The translations under genes were made by a program, and so were the position numbers. 64,000 nucleotides of DNA from Azorhizobium caulinodans ORS 571 (GTDB lineage: Bacteria; Pseudomonadota; Alphaproteobacteria; Rhizobiales; Xanthobacteraceae): positions 3,911,501 to 3,975,500 of the forward strand of contig NC_009937.1 in NCBI RefSeq assembly GCF_000010525.1. Direction: 5' to 3'. Numbering within the stretch: the first letter of the stretch is position 1; the number at the start of each line of letters is the position of its first letter. Positions 24,548 to 33,199 of this stretch are shown piece by piece. The notes beneath the pieces were generated by a model. That model was not told where the DNA came from. It worked only from the letters and a program-made list of their open reading frames with translations, and searched no databases.

Positions 24548-26230
24548 ATGAAGCTTCAGATCGAACGGCCGCACCTCGAAGCCATGGTGGCGCGCTTTCC
24601 CGGCCTCAGCCCCTTGAAGGATCAACTGCGCTTCGGCGACCGGGTGGAGGTGGGCTTCACCCAGCTCTCCGGCGACGAGATCGATTTCCTTCAGGATCTC
24701 TATCGTGACGGCGGGCCGGAGCTCGCGACCCGATCGGCCCAGATCGCGACGCTGCAACGGGCGTTCAACGACAAAAGTGTCAGGTTTACGTCGGATGCGT
24801 TGGAGGCCGTCCTGCCGGCCATCGCCGCCTATCTCGTGGACGGGGCGATCCAGGGCTGGCTGTTCACCGCCAGCGTCACCAGCCGCCCCCTGCCCTACGT
24901 GGTGACGCGTATCGATTACACCGCCCCCTCCAATGATGAGGCCGGGCGCCTGTTCGTCGAGCTGAAGGCGAACGCCAAGGGCGCGCTCACCTCCAACACC
25001 TTGCGGATCTCGAGCGGCGACATCGCCGGAAAGACGGTGGCGGAAATTCTGGCGGCCAAGGGGTTCGTCAAGGAAACGCCGGAGCTCATTGCCGCCTATG
25101 AGGCGACGGAAGCGCGCTATTTCGAGTGGCGCGGCCGCTATGGGGCCCAGTTCACCGGCACCGGCACGGCCTTCTATACGGAAGATCCCAACGCCTCCCA
25201 CCGCGACACCGACTGGTCGCGCAAGGATGTGGTGGTGCTCTCCGCCAGCGGCGGCCCGGCGCGGCTCGTCAATGACGAGAGCATCCTGACCTCCCGCGCC
25301 CTGACGCTCGACGTGCCGGGCGACATCCTCGGCGCCTATCTGCGCAAGGCGGCCAAGAGCAATCTCTATGACGCCGAAGACGAGGTGGAGCGGCAGAAGG
25401 CGGGCATCCCCGCCGGCCTGTTCAGCCGCATTCCCATCCACCCCTACATCCTCATGTTCCACCTCGACCTGCACCATTATCTGTGGGTGCACGTGGACGA
25501 CATGAAACCCTATGCCTACCAGCCGGACCTCAAGCACAAGCTGGTGCTGCCGGAGGAACAGACCGACCTGATCGACATCCTCACCGCCGAGATGGACCTC
25601 TTGATGGATGACATCGTGGCCGGCAAATCGGGCGGCACCACCGTGCTCTGCGCCGGCCCTCCAGGCGTCGGCAAGACGCTCACCGCCGAGGTCTATGCGG
25701 AGATCATCCAGCGCCCGCTCTATCGCGTGCATTCCGGCCAGCTGGGGCTCAATGCGGCGGCCATGGAGGCGGCGCTGCGCGAGACGCTCACCCGCGCCCA
25801 GCGCTGGGGCGCGGTGATGCTGATCGACGAGGCCGACGTCTATATCAAGCGGCGGGAGGACGACATGACCATGAATGCGGTGGTCGGCGTCTTCCTGCGG
25901 GTGCTGGAATATTTCAACGGCCTGCTGTTCCTCACCACCAACCGCATCGACGACATCGACGAGGCCATCGTCTCGCGCTGTATCGCGCTCATCAAGTTTC
26001 ACACGCCGGATGCCGCCGCCCGCCGGCGCATCTGGGACGTGATGGCGGAGCAGTTCGCGCTCGACCTAGATGGGCAGCTCATCGACACGCTGGTGGAGAC
26101 CTTTCCCGACGCCTCCGGCCGCGACATCAAGGGGCTCGCCAAGCTGGTGGCGAAATATTGCCACCACAAGCAGGTGCCGGCGGGCCTTCCCGTATTCGAG
26201 CGTTGCGCAGTCTTCCGGGGCATGGCCTGA
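24548..26230 (+). CDS. AAA+ ATPase of nif island with unknown N-terminal domain
   Basis: A 560-residue protein. The C-terminal AAA+ module has Walker A GPPGVGKT (370-377), Walker B VMLIDEAD (423-430), sensor-1 LTTN (462-465) and an arginine-finger region AIVSR (473-477). This single-ring layout resembles CbbX, ClpX-like or proteasomal ATPases. The first ~340 residues match nothing I know; they may form a substrate-binding domain. The gene has its own sigma-54 promoter and lies between nif-type operons. A remodelling or activase role for a nitrogenase component is inference. Confidence 0.82.
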   Translation: MKLQIERPHLEAMVARFPGLSPLKDQLRFGDRVEVGFTQLSGDEIDFLQDLYRDGGPELATRSAQIATLQRAFNDKSVRFTSDALEAVLPAIAAYLVDGAIQGWLFTASVTSRPLPYVVTRIDYTAPSNDEAGRLFVELKANAKGALTSNTLRISSGDIAGKTVAEILAAKGFVKETPELIAAYEATEARYFEWRGRYGAQFTGTGTAFYTEDPNASHRDTDWSRKDVVVLSASGGPARLVNDESILTSRALTLDVPGDILGAYLRKAAKSNLYDAEDEVERQKAGIPAGLFSRIPIHPYILMFHLDLHHYLWVHVDDMKPYAYQPDLKHKLVLPEEQTDLIDILTAEMDLLMDDIVAGKSGGTTVLCAGPPGVGKTLTAEVYAEIIQRPLYRVHSGQLGLNAAAMEAALRETLTRAQRWGAVMLIDEADVYIKRREDDMTMNAVVGVFLRVLEYFNGLLFLTTNRIDDIDEAIVSRCIALIKFHTPDAAARRRIWDVMAEQFALDLDGQLIDTLVETFPDASGRDIKGLAKLVAKYCHHKQVPAGLPVFERCAVFRGMA

Positions 26231-26271
26231 GGCCGGACAATCGGATGGCGGGCGGTGGCGCAAACCGCCCG

Positions 26272-26287
26272 TGTCGCAAAGGCGACA
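26272..26287. promoter_or_regulatory. NifA upstream activator site for iscA-nifU-nifS
   Basis: TGT-CGCAAAGGCG-ACA is an exact TGT-N10-ACA site, 61 bases upstream of the perfect sigma-54 promoter at 26348-26363. That is usual spacing for NifA looping. Confidence 0.85.
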
Positions 26288-26347
26288 AGGGTCTGCTTCG
26301 CGACAGCAGCAGCGACACTTCTGCAATGATTCCAAAGGACTGATCGC

Positions 26348-26363
26348 TGGCACGCCTCTTGCT
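26348..26363 (+). promoter_or_regulatory. sigma-54 promoter of iscA-nifU-nifS operon
   Basis: TGGCACG-CCTC-TTGCT is a full consensus -24/-12 promoter, 43 bases before the iscA-type ATG, with a NifA-type site upstream. Confidence 0.93.
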
Positions 26364-26405
26364 GATCATACGTCAGAACGGCTCTGACGCATCAGGGAGA
26401 CGGCC

Positions 26406-26726
26406 ATGATCAATCTCACCGACAGCGCGTTGAATGCGGTCCGCACGGCCATTGGCTCCGCGGGCGGGCCCGTGGGCGGCCTGCGCATCCAGGTCGAGGC
26501 GGGCGGCTGCGCCGGCTACAAGTACCAGATGGGCCTCGTCGTCGATGCAGAGCCCGATGACACGGTGATCGAACGCGAGGGTGTGAAGGTCTTCGTGGAC
26601 AACAAGAGCCACGAATATCTCGCCGGCACCACCATCGATTTCGTGGTGGCGCTCGAAGGCTCGGGTTTCACCTTCGACAATCCGAATGCCAACAACAGCT
26701 GCTCCTGCGGCAAGTCCTTCGGCTGA
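26406..26726 (+). CDS. IscA/HesB family Fe-S carrier of the nif operon
   Basis: A 106-residue A-type carrier with the three conserved cysteines: C35 in EAGGCAGYKY, and C99 and C101 in NSCSCGKSFG. A-type carriers pass Fe-S clusters from a scaffold to target proteins. Being first in an operon with a NifU-type scaffold and NifS, it corresponds to the nif-specific IscA. The operon has a perfect sigma-54 promoter with a NifA site. Confidence 0.92.
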   Translation: MINLTDSALNAVRTAIGSAGGPVGGLRIQVEAGGCAGYKYQMGLVVDAEPDDTVIEREGVKVFVDNKSHEYLAGTTIDFVVALEGSGFTFDNPNANNSCSCGKSFG

Positions 26727-26755
26727 ACCGTCGCTCCCACGGAGACATTCCCATC

Positions 26756-27040
26756 ATGCTGATCGAGACCCAGATCCCCGAAGCGGCACCGGTCGTCGAA
26801 ACCGAGCGCGAACGGATCATCAAGGCCGTGATCGAGGAGATCCGCCCGAACCTCCAGCGCGACGGCGGCGACTGCCAGCTTCTCGGGCTCGAAGGCAACA
26901 AAGTGCTGGTGAAGATGACCGGCGCCTGCGTCTTCTGCAAGCTCGCGAGCATGACGCTGGAGGGCATCCAGTCCCGCCTCGTGGAGCGGCTTGGAGAGCT
27001 CGTGCGCGTGGTGCCGGTCGCCGGCGCTGCGAAGCACTGA
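26756..27040 (+). CDS. NifU C-terminal-domain scaffold protein
   Basis: A 94-residue protein equal to the C-terminal Nfu domain of NifU, with the cluster-binding pair C58-x2-C61 (GACVFCKLA) and the RPNLQRDGGDCQL motif. It lacks the IscU-like N-terminal and central 2Fe-2S domains of full NifU. It assembles or carries a 4Fe-4S cluster with sulfur from NifS encoded next. Short NifU forms of this kind are common in rhizobial nif clusters. Confidence 0.92.
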   Translation: MLIETQIPEAAPVVETERERIIKAVIEEIRPNLQRDGGDCQLLGLEGNKVLVKMTGACVFCKLASMTLEGIQSRLVERLGELVRVVPVAGAAKH

Positions 27041-27053
27041 GCGGGACGGAGCC

Positions 27054-28205
27054 GTGCCGATCTATCTCGACAACAACGCGACGACGCGGGTCGATCCCGC
27101 CGTCGTCGCGGCCATGTTGCCCTTTTTCACCGAGCAGTTCGGCAATGCCTCCTCCTCCCACGCGTTCGGCAGCAGCGTTGCCGAAAGCGTGCGCGCCGCC
27201 CGTCGCAGCCTTCAGGCGCTGATTGGCGCGGCGTTTGATCATGAGATCGTCTTCACCTCCGGCGGGACGGAATCGGACAACACCGCCATCCTTTCCGCCC
27301 TCGCCACGCAGGAGGGACGGGACGAGATCGTCACCAGCGCGGTCGAGCACCCGGCGGTGCTGAACCTGCTGGATCATCTGGAAGCCACGCGCGGCATCAC
27401 CGTTCATCGCATCGGTGTCGATGGCGAGGGACGGCTTGATCTTGAGGCCTTCGCCCGCGCGCTCTCTCCGCGCACGGCGCTCGCCACCATCATGTGGGCG
27501 AACAATGAGACGGGCACCCTGTTCCCCGTCGCCCAGCTGGCGCAGATGGCCCGCGCCGTCGGCGCGCTGTTCCACACGGACGCGGTTCAGGCGGTCGGCA
27601 AGATACCGATCGATCTGGCGGCGACGCAGATCGACATGCTTTCGCTCTCCGGCCACAAGCTGCACGGGCCAAAAGGCATCGGCGCCCTCTATCTGCGCAA
27701 AGGCACGCCTTTCGCCCCGCTGGTGCGTGGCGGCCCGCAGGAGCGGCGGCGGCGCGGCGGCACGGAGAATGTGCCGGGCATCGTCGGCCTCGGGGCGGCG
27801 GCGGCGCTGGCGCTCGAAGAGCTGCCCGAGGAACAGGGCCGCGTGCGCGCGCTGCGCGACCGGCTGGAACAGGGCGTGCTCCAGCAGGCCGGCCCCTGCC
27901 GGGCGCTGGGCGTGCCGGACGGACGCCTGCCCAACACCACCAACATCGCCTTCGAGCATCTGGAGGGCGAGGCGGTACTGCACAATCTCAACAAGGCGGG
28001 CATCGCCGCCTCGCTCGGCTCCGCCTGCGCCTCCGGCTCCATGGAGCCGTCCCATGTGCTGAAAGCCATGCAGGTGCCGGCGAGCGCGCTGCGCGGGGCC
28101 ATCCGCTTCTCGCTCTCGCGCGACAATACGGACGACGACGTCGACCGGGTTCTGCAGGTGCTGCCGGAAATCACCGCCAGGCTGCGGTCCACCGTGCCGG
28201 CCTGA
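27054..28205 (+). CDS. nifS: cysteine desulfurase NifS
   Basis: A 383-residue PLP enzyme that takes sulfur from cysteine for nitrogenase Fe-S assembly. The start is GTG after GGGACGGAG, giving (M)PIYLDNNATTRVDP. The PLP lysine is K202 in SGHKLHGPKG, and the active-site Cys is C325 in GSACASGSMEPSHV, which is the group-I NifS loop. It follows the NifU-type gene by 13 bases. Confidence 0.95.
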   Translation: MPIYLDNNATTRVDPAVVAAMLPFFTEQFGNASSSHAFGSSVAESVRAARRSLQALIGAAFDHEIVFTSGGTESDNTAILSALATQEGRDEIVTSAVEHPAVLNLLDHLEATRGITVHRIGVDGEGRLDLEAFARALSPRTALATIMWANNETGTLFPVAQLAQMARAVGALFHTDAVQAVGKIPIDLAATQIDMLSLSGHKLHGPKGIGALYLRKGTPFAPLVRGGPQERRRRGGTENVPGIVGLGAAAALALEELPEEQGRVRALRDRLEQGVLQQAGPCRALGVPDGRLPNTTNIAFEHLEGEAVLHNLNKAGIAASLGSACASGSMEPSHVLKAMQVPASALRGAIRFSLSRDNTDDDVDRVLQVLPEITARLRSTVPA

Positions 28206-28233
28206 CCGGCGCGCCGCTTTCTCTGGCGAGCGC

Positions 28234-28248
28234 GCGATCAGTGATCGC
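28234..28248. repeat. 15-bp palindrome before nifT
   Basis: GCGATCA-G-TGATCGC is a perfect palindrome in the 147-base gap between nifS and nifT. It could be an operator or chance. No sigma-54 promoter was seen in the gap. Confidence 0.4.
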
Positions 28249-28352
28249 ACTCTAATTTATCGAATAGAAACGGATTCTGCCCGCACATTGAAGCATCAAA
28301 GCAATTCAATGCGCGGAGATCCGGCTCTAAGGCGCCAAGGAGCATCCAGACG

Positions 28353-28571
28353 ATGAAGATCATGATCCGCCGCTCACCCGAGACCGGCCTCTCCATCTAT
28401 GTTCCCAAGAAGGATCTGGAGGAGCCGATCGTGGAAAGCGAGCACCCGACCCTCTGGGGCGGCTGGATCCGCATCGCCAATGGCTGGGTGCTGGAGCTGC
28501 CGGAGATGGCCGCCGACACCACGCTGCCCATCACCGTGAATGCGCGCAAGCGCGGCGAAGACGAAGGCTGA
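28353..28571 (+). CDS. nifT: NifT/FixU protein
   Basis: A 72-residue protein of the NifT/FixU family: MKIMIRRSPETGLSIYVPKKDLEEPIV...WGGWIRIANGWVLELP. NifT is small, conserved in nif clusters and of unknown biochemical role; deletion mutants in other species fix nitrogen nearly normally. It precedes the SIR2-like gene by five bases and probably is carried by the nifS transcript. Confidence 0.92.
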   Translation: MKIMIRRSPETGLSIYVPKKDLEEPIVESEHPTLWGGWIRIANGWVLELPEMAADTTLPITVNARKRGEDEG

Positions 28572-28576
28572 CGGCC

Positions 28577-29440
28577 ATGAACGCCCCGACCCCGCATATC
28601 GATTTCGCCAATCCAGCCGACGCCACGGCCGTGCTGAAGGACGTCGCCGGCCAGTTGCGCGCCGGGGCGATCGTGCCCTATCTCGGGCCGGCGGTGGCCG
28701 CCCTCTCGCAACCGGAGGTGCCGCTGGGGCCGGAGGCGCTCGCGGCCTTCTTCGGCACCAAGGTGGCGCTGCCACGCCGGGCGAAGGGCAATGCCTGGGC
28801 TTCGGCGCAGCATATCGAGAGCATGAAGCACCGCTCCACCGTGACCGCCTACATGACGGAAGCCTTCACGCCCAAGGTGACGCCGAATGCGCTGCATCGC
28901 CTGTTAGCGTCGCTTCCGGTGCCGATGATCGTCGACACCTGGTATGACGGCGCCATGCGGGCGGCCCTTGCCGAGCGCAGCGACTGGGGCGAGGCACAGG
29001 GCATCACCCGCGCCGGCATCGGCGAGGACCGCTGGTATCGCTTCTACGACGCCGCGGGCGCGGAAACCGACAAGGCCGCGGCCGAGAGCTGGACCACCCT
29101 GCTCTACAAGCCGCACGGCAGCGTGGCGCCCGCCAAGAACTTCCTCATTTCGGACGCCGATTATGTGGAGGTTCTGACCGAGATCGACATCCAGACGCCG
29201 ATCCCCGACATCGTGAAGCACCGGCGCACCGAGCGCAGCTTCCTGTTCCTCGGCTGCCGGTTCAACGACCAGATGCTGCGCACCTACGCACGGCAGCTGA
29301 TCAAGCGATCGTCGGATCATCATTACGCCCTCGTCGAGCCCGATGCCCTCTCCAAGAATGAGCTGCGCTTCCTGCTGGAGGCGGGTCTCACGCCGCTCGC
29401 CTTGCCGCTGGACAAGGCGGTGGAGATCCTTTGCGCCTGA
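28577..29440 (+). CDS. SIR2-like domain protein of nif island
   Basis: A 287-residue protein resembling the SIR2_2 group: LRAGAIVPYLGPAVAALS at the start corresponds to the NAD-binding loop, WTTLLYKPHGSVAPAKNFLISDADYVEVL is the usual central HGS motif, and RSFLFLGCRFNDQMLRTYARQL is the second Rossmann half. SIR2_2 proteins bind or break NAD and often serve in defence, but here the gene starts five bases behind nifT and ends at a terminator before nifB. A nitrogen-fixation role is therefore more likely. The activity is unknown. Confidence 0.78.
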   Translation: MNAPTPHIDFANPADATAVLKDVAGQLRAGAIVPYLGPAVAALSQPEVPLGPEALAAFFGTKVALPRRAKGNAWASAQHIESMKHRSTVTAYMTEAFTPKVTPNALHRLLASLPVPMIVDTWYDGAMRAALAERSDWGEAQGITRAGIGEDRWYRFYDAAGAETDKAAAESWTTLLYKPHGSVAPAKNFLISDADYVEVLTEIDIQTPIPDIVKHRRTERSFLFLGCRFNDQMLRTYARQLIKRSSDHHYALVEPDALSKNELRFLLEAGLTPLALPLDKAVEILCA

Positions 29441-29470
29441 AGCGTTTCGGCATCATCTCTCCTGTGCCTG

Positions 29471-29498
29471 CCGCGCCCTTCGGGCGCGGTTCTTTTTT
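29471..29498 (+). terminator. intrinsic terminator after SIR2-like gene
   Basis: CCGCGCCC-TTC-GGGCGCGG hairpin followed by TTCTTTTTT. It closes the iscA-nifU-nifS-nifT-SIR2 transcript before the nifB promoter. Confidence 0.92.
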
Positions 29499-29562
29499 GC
29501 CCGCGCAGACGCAGCCTCGATCTGTAATCTTTCCAACATGAGCTGTGTCGCATCCTCCGCGC

Positions 29563-29578
29563 TGTTGGCAACGCGACA
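29563..29578. promoter_or_regulatory. NifA upstream activator site for nifB
   Basis: TGT-TGGCAACGCG-ACA is an exact TGT-N10-ACA match, 59 bases before the nifB sigma-54 promoter. Confidence 0.88.
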
Positions 29579-29636
29579 GAGTGGACAAAGCCAACAAGCT
29601 TTTGATGTTCAACGCTTCCGGCTCCTCCCGCCGTGG

Positions 29637-29652
29637 TGGCACGGCTGTTGCT
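29637..29652 (+). promoter_or_regulatory. sigma-54 promoter of nifB
   Basis: TGGCACG-GCTG-TTGCT is a full -24/-12 consensus, 49 bases before the nifB ATG. Confidence 0.95.
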
Positions 29653-29700
29653 GGTATCTCCTCAGTAATATTGCGGATCGGCCAGCAGCGAGGAACGGAC

Positions 29701-31260
29701 ATGCACGGCTTGACACAGGACGTCAGCAGCGCCGGAAGCGCTCCCGACATGGGTGAGATCATGCAGGCCATTGCCGAACACAAAGGCTGTGGCACCTCGG
29801 GCGGCAGCGGCAAGGCCAGCTGCGGCTCCGGCGCGGGTCAGGGCGACCTGCCCACCGAAATCTGGGAGAAGGTGAAGAACCATCCCTGCTACAGCGAGGA
29901 AGCCCACCACCATTACGCCCGCATGCATGTGGCCGTCGCCCCGGCGTGCAACATCCAGTGCAACTACTGCAACCGCAAGTATGATTGCGCGAACGAGAGC
30001 CGGCCCGGCGTGGTGAGCGAGAAGCTCTCCCCCGAGCAGGCGGCCAAGAAGGTGCTGGCGGTGGCCTCCACCATCCCCCAGATGACGGTGCTCGGCATCG
30101 CCGGCCCGGGCGACCCGCTCGCCAATCCGGAGAAGACCTTCAAGACCTTCGAACTGATTTCGAAGACCGCGCCGGACATCAAGCTCTGCCTGTCCACTAA
30201 CGGCCTCACCCTGCCGGACCACGTGGACACCATCGCCAGCTACAATGTCGATCACGTGACCATCACCATCAACATGGTGGATCCCGAGATCGGCGCGAAG
30301 ATCTACCCCTGGGTCTTCTACAAGCACAAGCGCTACACCGGCATCGACGCGGCCAAGATCCTCACCGATCGCCAGTTGCTCGGCCTCGAGATGCTCACCG
30401 CCCGCGGCATCCTCACCAAGATCAACTCGGTGATGATCCCCGGCATCAACGACCAGCATCTGGTCGAGGTGAACAAGGCGGTGAAGTCGCGCGGCGCCTT
30501 CCTGCACAACATCATGCCCCTCATCTCCGCCCCCGAGCACGGCACCGTCTTCGGCCTCAACGGCCAGCGCGGCCCGACCGCCCAGGAGCTGAAGGCCCTG
30601 CAGGACAGCTGCGAGGGCGAGATGAACATGATGCGTCACTGCCGCCAGTGCCGCGCCGATGCGGTGGGCCTGCTCGGCGAAGACCGCAGCGCAGAATTCA
30701 CCACCGACAAGATCATGGCGATGGAGGTGAATTACGACATGGAAGGCCGCAAGGCCTACCAGGCCGCGGTGGAAGAAGAGCGCGTCGCCAAGGTCGCGGC
30801 CAAGCAGGAAGAGCTGGCCGGCCTCGCTGGCGAGATGAGCGACATCAAGCTTCTGGTGGCGGTAGCGACCAAGGGCTCGGGCCTCATCAACGAGCACTTC
30901 GGCCATGCCAAGGAATTCCAGGTCTATGAGCTCTCCACGGCGGGCGCCAAGTTCGTCGGTCATCGCCGCGTCGATCTCTATTGCCAGGGCGGCTATGGCG
31001 AGGAGGACAGCCTGGAGACCATCATCCGCGCCATCAACGACTGCCATGCGGTGTTCGTGGCGAAGATCGGCGGCTGCCCGAAGAGCGACCTGCTGAAGGC
31101 CGGCATCGAGCCGGTGGACCAGTTCGCCCACGAGTTCATCGAGAAATCGGCCATCGGCTGGTTCAAGGATTATCTCGCGAAGGTCAATTCGGGCGAGATC
31201 GAGCACGTGGCGCGTGGCGATGCCGCCATTCGCCAGGGCGCGCTCATCTCGGCCGCCTGA
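29701..31260 (+). CDS. nifB: FeMo-cofactor precursor synthase NifB
   Basis: A 519-residue radical-SAM enzyme that fuses two 4Fe-4S clusters and inserts carbide to make NifB-co. The SAM-cluster motif is C83-x3-C87-x2-C90 (CNIQCNYC). Extra cysteines for the K clusters include C30, C41 and the [13 protein letters not shown] group. The C-terminal ~120 residues form a NifX-like cofactor-binding domain, as usual in proteobacteria. The ATG at 29701 follows GAGGAACGGAC. Promoter, NifA site and following fdxN complete the classical arrangement. Confidence 0.97.
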   Translation: MHGLTQDVSSAGSAPDMGEIMQAIAEHKGCGTSGGSGKASCGSGAGQGDLPTEIWEKVKNHPCYSEEAHHHYARMHVAVAPACNIQCNYCNRKYDCANESRPGVVSEKLSPEQAAKKVLAVASTIPQMTVLGIAGPGDPLANPEKTFKTFELISKTAPDIKLCLSTNGLTLPDHVDTIASYNVDHVTITINMVDPEIGAKIYPWVFYKHKRYTGIDAAKILTDRQLLGLEMLTARGILTKINSVMIPGINDQHLVEVNKAVKSRGAFLHNIMPLISAPEHGTVFGLNGQRGPTAQELKALQDSCEGEMNMMRHCRQCRADAVGLLGEDRSAEFTTDKIMAMEVNYDMEGRKAYQAAVEEERVAKVAAKQEELAGLAGEMSDIKLLVAVATKGSGLINEHFGHAKEFQVYELSTAGAKFVGHRRVDLYCQGGYGEEDSLETIIRAINDCHAVFVAKIGGCPKSDLLKAGIEPVDQFAHEFIEKSAIGWFKDYLAKVNSGEIEHVARGDAAIRQGALISAA

Positions 31261-31281
31261 GCGAACGATCGGGAGGCAGCC

Positions 31282-31506
31282 ATGGCACTCAAGATCGTCT
31301 CATCCCAGTGCACCAGCTGTTCGGCCTGCGAGCCGGAATGCCCGAACGTGGCCATCAGCGAGAAGAACGGCACGTTCGTGATCGACCCGAAGAAGTGCAC
31401 CGAGTGCATCGGACATTATGACGTGCCGCAGTGCGCGGCCGTCTGTCCGGTGGACGACACCTGCATCATCGACACGTCCTACCCGCGCTACCAAGGCGCG
31501 GCGTGA
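31282..31506 (+). CDS. fdxN: 2[4Fe-4S] ferredoxin FdxN
   Basis: A 74-residue bacterial-type ferredoxin. Cluster one uses C10, C13, C16 and C55; cluster two uses C39, C42, C51 and C20 (C-x2-C-x8-C-x3-C spacing). FdxN proteins donate electrons to nitrogenase or to NifB. The gene lies 21 bases behind nifB with a GGGAGG site, as in other rhizobia. Confidence 0.94.
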   Translation: MALKIVSSQCTSCSACEPECPNVAISEKNGTFVIDPKKCTECIGHYDVPQCAAVCPVDDTCIIDTSYPRYQGAA

Positions 31507-31525
31507 GAAAAGGGGAGGCGCAACC

Positions 31526-31855
31526 ATGAATTTCCAGATGACACCGGCGGCGGAGCGTTTCATCCGCCTGATGCTCCGGGCGGACGGCAATGCCGCAAGC
31601 GGCTTCCGTCTGGTGCTGAGCCCCGGCGGTTGCTCGGGCCTCAGCGCGGACATCAGCGTCACCCCGGCTCCGGCCAGCGGTGATGCGGTGGTGGAAAAGA
31701 ATGGCGTGCGCCTCTTCCTGCCGGCGGAAAGCCGCATCCTGCTCGAAGGCGTGACCATCGATTTCGCCGACACCGCGTCCCAGACCGGGCTGGTGTTCCG
31801 CGATCCGAAGGCCACGGGCACCTGCAGCTCGCACGGCACCGTGCAGCTGTCCTGA
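31526..31855 (+). CDS. second IscA/HesB-like protein
   Basis: A 109-residue A-type-carrier relative starting at the ATG after AGGGGAGG. It has GGCSGLSADI (first Cys) but the C-terminal end reads TGTCSSHGTVQLS, so the usual CxC is reduced to one Cys plus a His. It thus differs from the carrier at 26406, and cluster ligation may differ. It is cotranscribed with nifB and fdxN. Confidence 0.85.
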   Translation: MNFQMTPAAERFIRLMLRADGNAASGFRLVLSPGGCSGLSADISVTPAPASGDAVVEKNGVRLFLPAESRILLEGVTIDFADTASQTGLVFRDPKATGTCSSHGTVQLS

Positions 31856-31866
31856 GCGGAGCGGCC

Positions 31867-32436
31867 TTGCACACGGCACGCGACACCTCCGGCTCCCGCA
31901 CCCTCACCGGCGCGGGAGCCCCTGTCTCCGACGGCTTCGAGGACGCGCTCCTCTCCGATCCCTTGCTGGGCGGTGGGCTGCCGGAGGACGCTGAAGCCCA
32001 TCTTCATGCCGCGAGCCTTGCCTATGCGGATGGAGCTGTCGCGGAGGCGCATCTCAAGGCCGCACAAGGGCTCGCGCCTGGTCATGTGGCTGTGCTGATC
32101 GGCCTGTACCGTTTCTATTTCTACAAAGGACGGCTGGCGGAGGCGCTCGAAGTGTCCAAGGAATGTCTGATCAAGTCCGCACGGGACAACAATTTCTCCA
32201 CGGACTGGCGCGATGTGCACGCCGGCGACGCCGACTTCGGCCGCTACGAGAGCCTGAAGCCGCGCTTCTTCCTCTTCAGCCTCAAGGGCTACGCTTATCT
32301 CCAGATGCGCCTTGGCGAGCTGGAGGAAGGGCGTGCCGCCGCCACCAAGCTGATGCAGCTCGACCCGAGCGACAAGATCGGCGCCCGCGTGCTGCTCGAC
32401 ATTCTGGACCGGGCGGAGCAAGACGATGACGGATGA
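31867..32436 (+). CDS. TPR-like protein of nifB operon
   Basis: A 189-residue helical protein with TPR-like repeats (HLHAASLAYADGAVAEAHLKAAQGLAPGHVAVLIGLYRF and FSLKGYAYLQMRLGELEEGRAAATKLMQLDP). The start is TTG (MHTARDTSGS) after GAGCGGAGCGGCC. A clear paralogue lies at 42889-43368: both share the blocks GLYRFYFYKGRLAEA / CLYKIHTYQGHLSEA and SLKGYAYLQMRLGELEEG / TLKALAFIHLRQNRVEEA. The role is unknown; protein-protein contacts in nitrogenase assembly are likely. Confidence 0.8.
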   Translation: MHTARDTSGSRTLTGAGAPVSDGFEDALLSDPLLGGGLPEDAEAHLHAASLAYADGAVAEAHLKAAQGLAPGHVAVLIGLYRFYFYKGRLAEALEVSKECLIKSARDNNFSTDWRDVHAGDADFGRYESLKPRFFLFSLKGYAYLQMRLGELEEGRAAATKLMQLDPSDKIGARVLLDILDRAEQDDDG

Positions 32437-33199
32437 CATCGACGAGGCTCTGGACTGGCAGGGCCACGACATCGATTGCGCTAGCTGCACCCATCGCGAC
32501 ATCGAGGCCGAAGGCCGCTGCCGGCTGAAGCATGCCTGCGTGCATGATCGCTACGCCCGGCGCATCGACCGTTTCTTCAACTGGAACCCCGGCCTCGCCA
32601 ACCGTTATGTGGCGCATCCGCATTTCGAGGTGCGGGCCATCGCCGCCAAGCACGCCAGCACCTTCCTGCTGCCGCCGCTGCTGGAGGATCCGGAGGAGAC
32701 CGTGCGCTGGAATGCGGCGCGCCGCTTGCCCAAGCGCCTCATCCTGCCGCTGCGCCACGATCCGCACCGGGAGGTGCGCATCCGCATCGTCTCCCTGCTG
32801 GAAGATGCCGACCTCGGCCCGATGATGGCGGACGAGGATTATTATGTGCGCCTCGTGGTCGCCCGGCGCGTGCCGCCCGCCCTGCTCGGGCGAATGATGG
32901 CCGATCCGGAGACGGAGGTCCGCCGCGTCGTCGCGCAGCGCCTGCCCCGCGAGTGGCTGCTGCGCATGGCCGATGACGCCGACGCCACCGTGCGGCTTGA
33001 GATCGCCCGCCGCCTTTCGCCCGACCTCGTGGCACGGCTCAAGAACGATGCGGACTGGCGTGTGCGCTATGAGGTGGCCTGCGCCGCCCCCGTCGGCGAA
33101 CTCGCCGCTCTCGCCGACGACTGCGACGATCTTGTGCGCGAGGCCGCCCGCGCCCGGCAGGCGACGCCGTACGCCGACGGCATCGGGAGCCGGCCATGA
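32426..33199 (+). CDS. 4Fe-4S leucine-rich-variant (LRV) repeat protein
   Basis: A 257-residue protein with an N-terminal cysteine group C18-x2-C21-x10-C32-x5-C38 and about eight short helical LRV repeats (for example HPHFEVRAIAAKHAS, DPEETVRWNAARRLP, DPETEVRRVVAQRLP). This is the LRV family first found beside nifB in Azotobacter, where the cysteines hold a 4Fe-4S cluster. It overlaps the TPR gene by 11 bases and nifZ by four. The function remains unknown. Confidence 0.9.
   Translation: MTDDIDEALDWQGHDIDCASCTHRDIEAEGRCRLKHACVHDRYARRIDRFFNWNPGLANRYVAHPHFEVRAIAAKHASTFLLPPLLEDPEETVRWNAARRLPKRLILPLRHDPHREVRIRIVSLLEDADLGPMMADEDYYVRLVVARRVPPALLGRMMADPETEVRRVVAQRLPREWLLRMADDADATVRLEIARRLSPDLVARLKNDADWRVRYEVACAAPVGELAALADDCDDLVREAARARQATPYADGIGSRP

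Noticed and set aside
24440-26002. 520-codon minus-strand frame across the AAA+ gene
   Set aside because: It is antisense to clear Walker motifs, lacks a ribosome site and shows the usual composition of a GC-rich shadow frame.
26991-27053. Upstream in-frame start for nifS
   Set aside because: It overlaps the NifU-type gene by 50 bases; the GTG at 27054 gives the standard NifS N-terminus.
28284-28300. TTGA-AGCA-TCAA as a FixK/Fnr box before nifT
   Set aside because: The half-sites are two bases too close for TTGAT-N4-ATCAA, so it is not a proper Fnr-type site.
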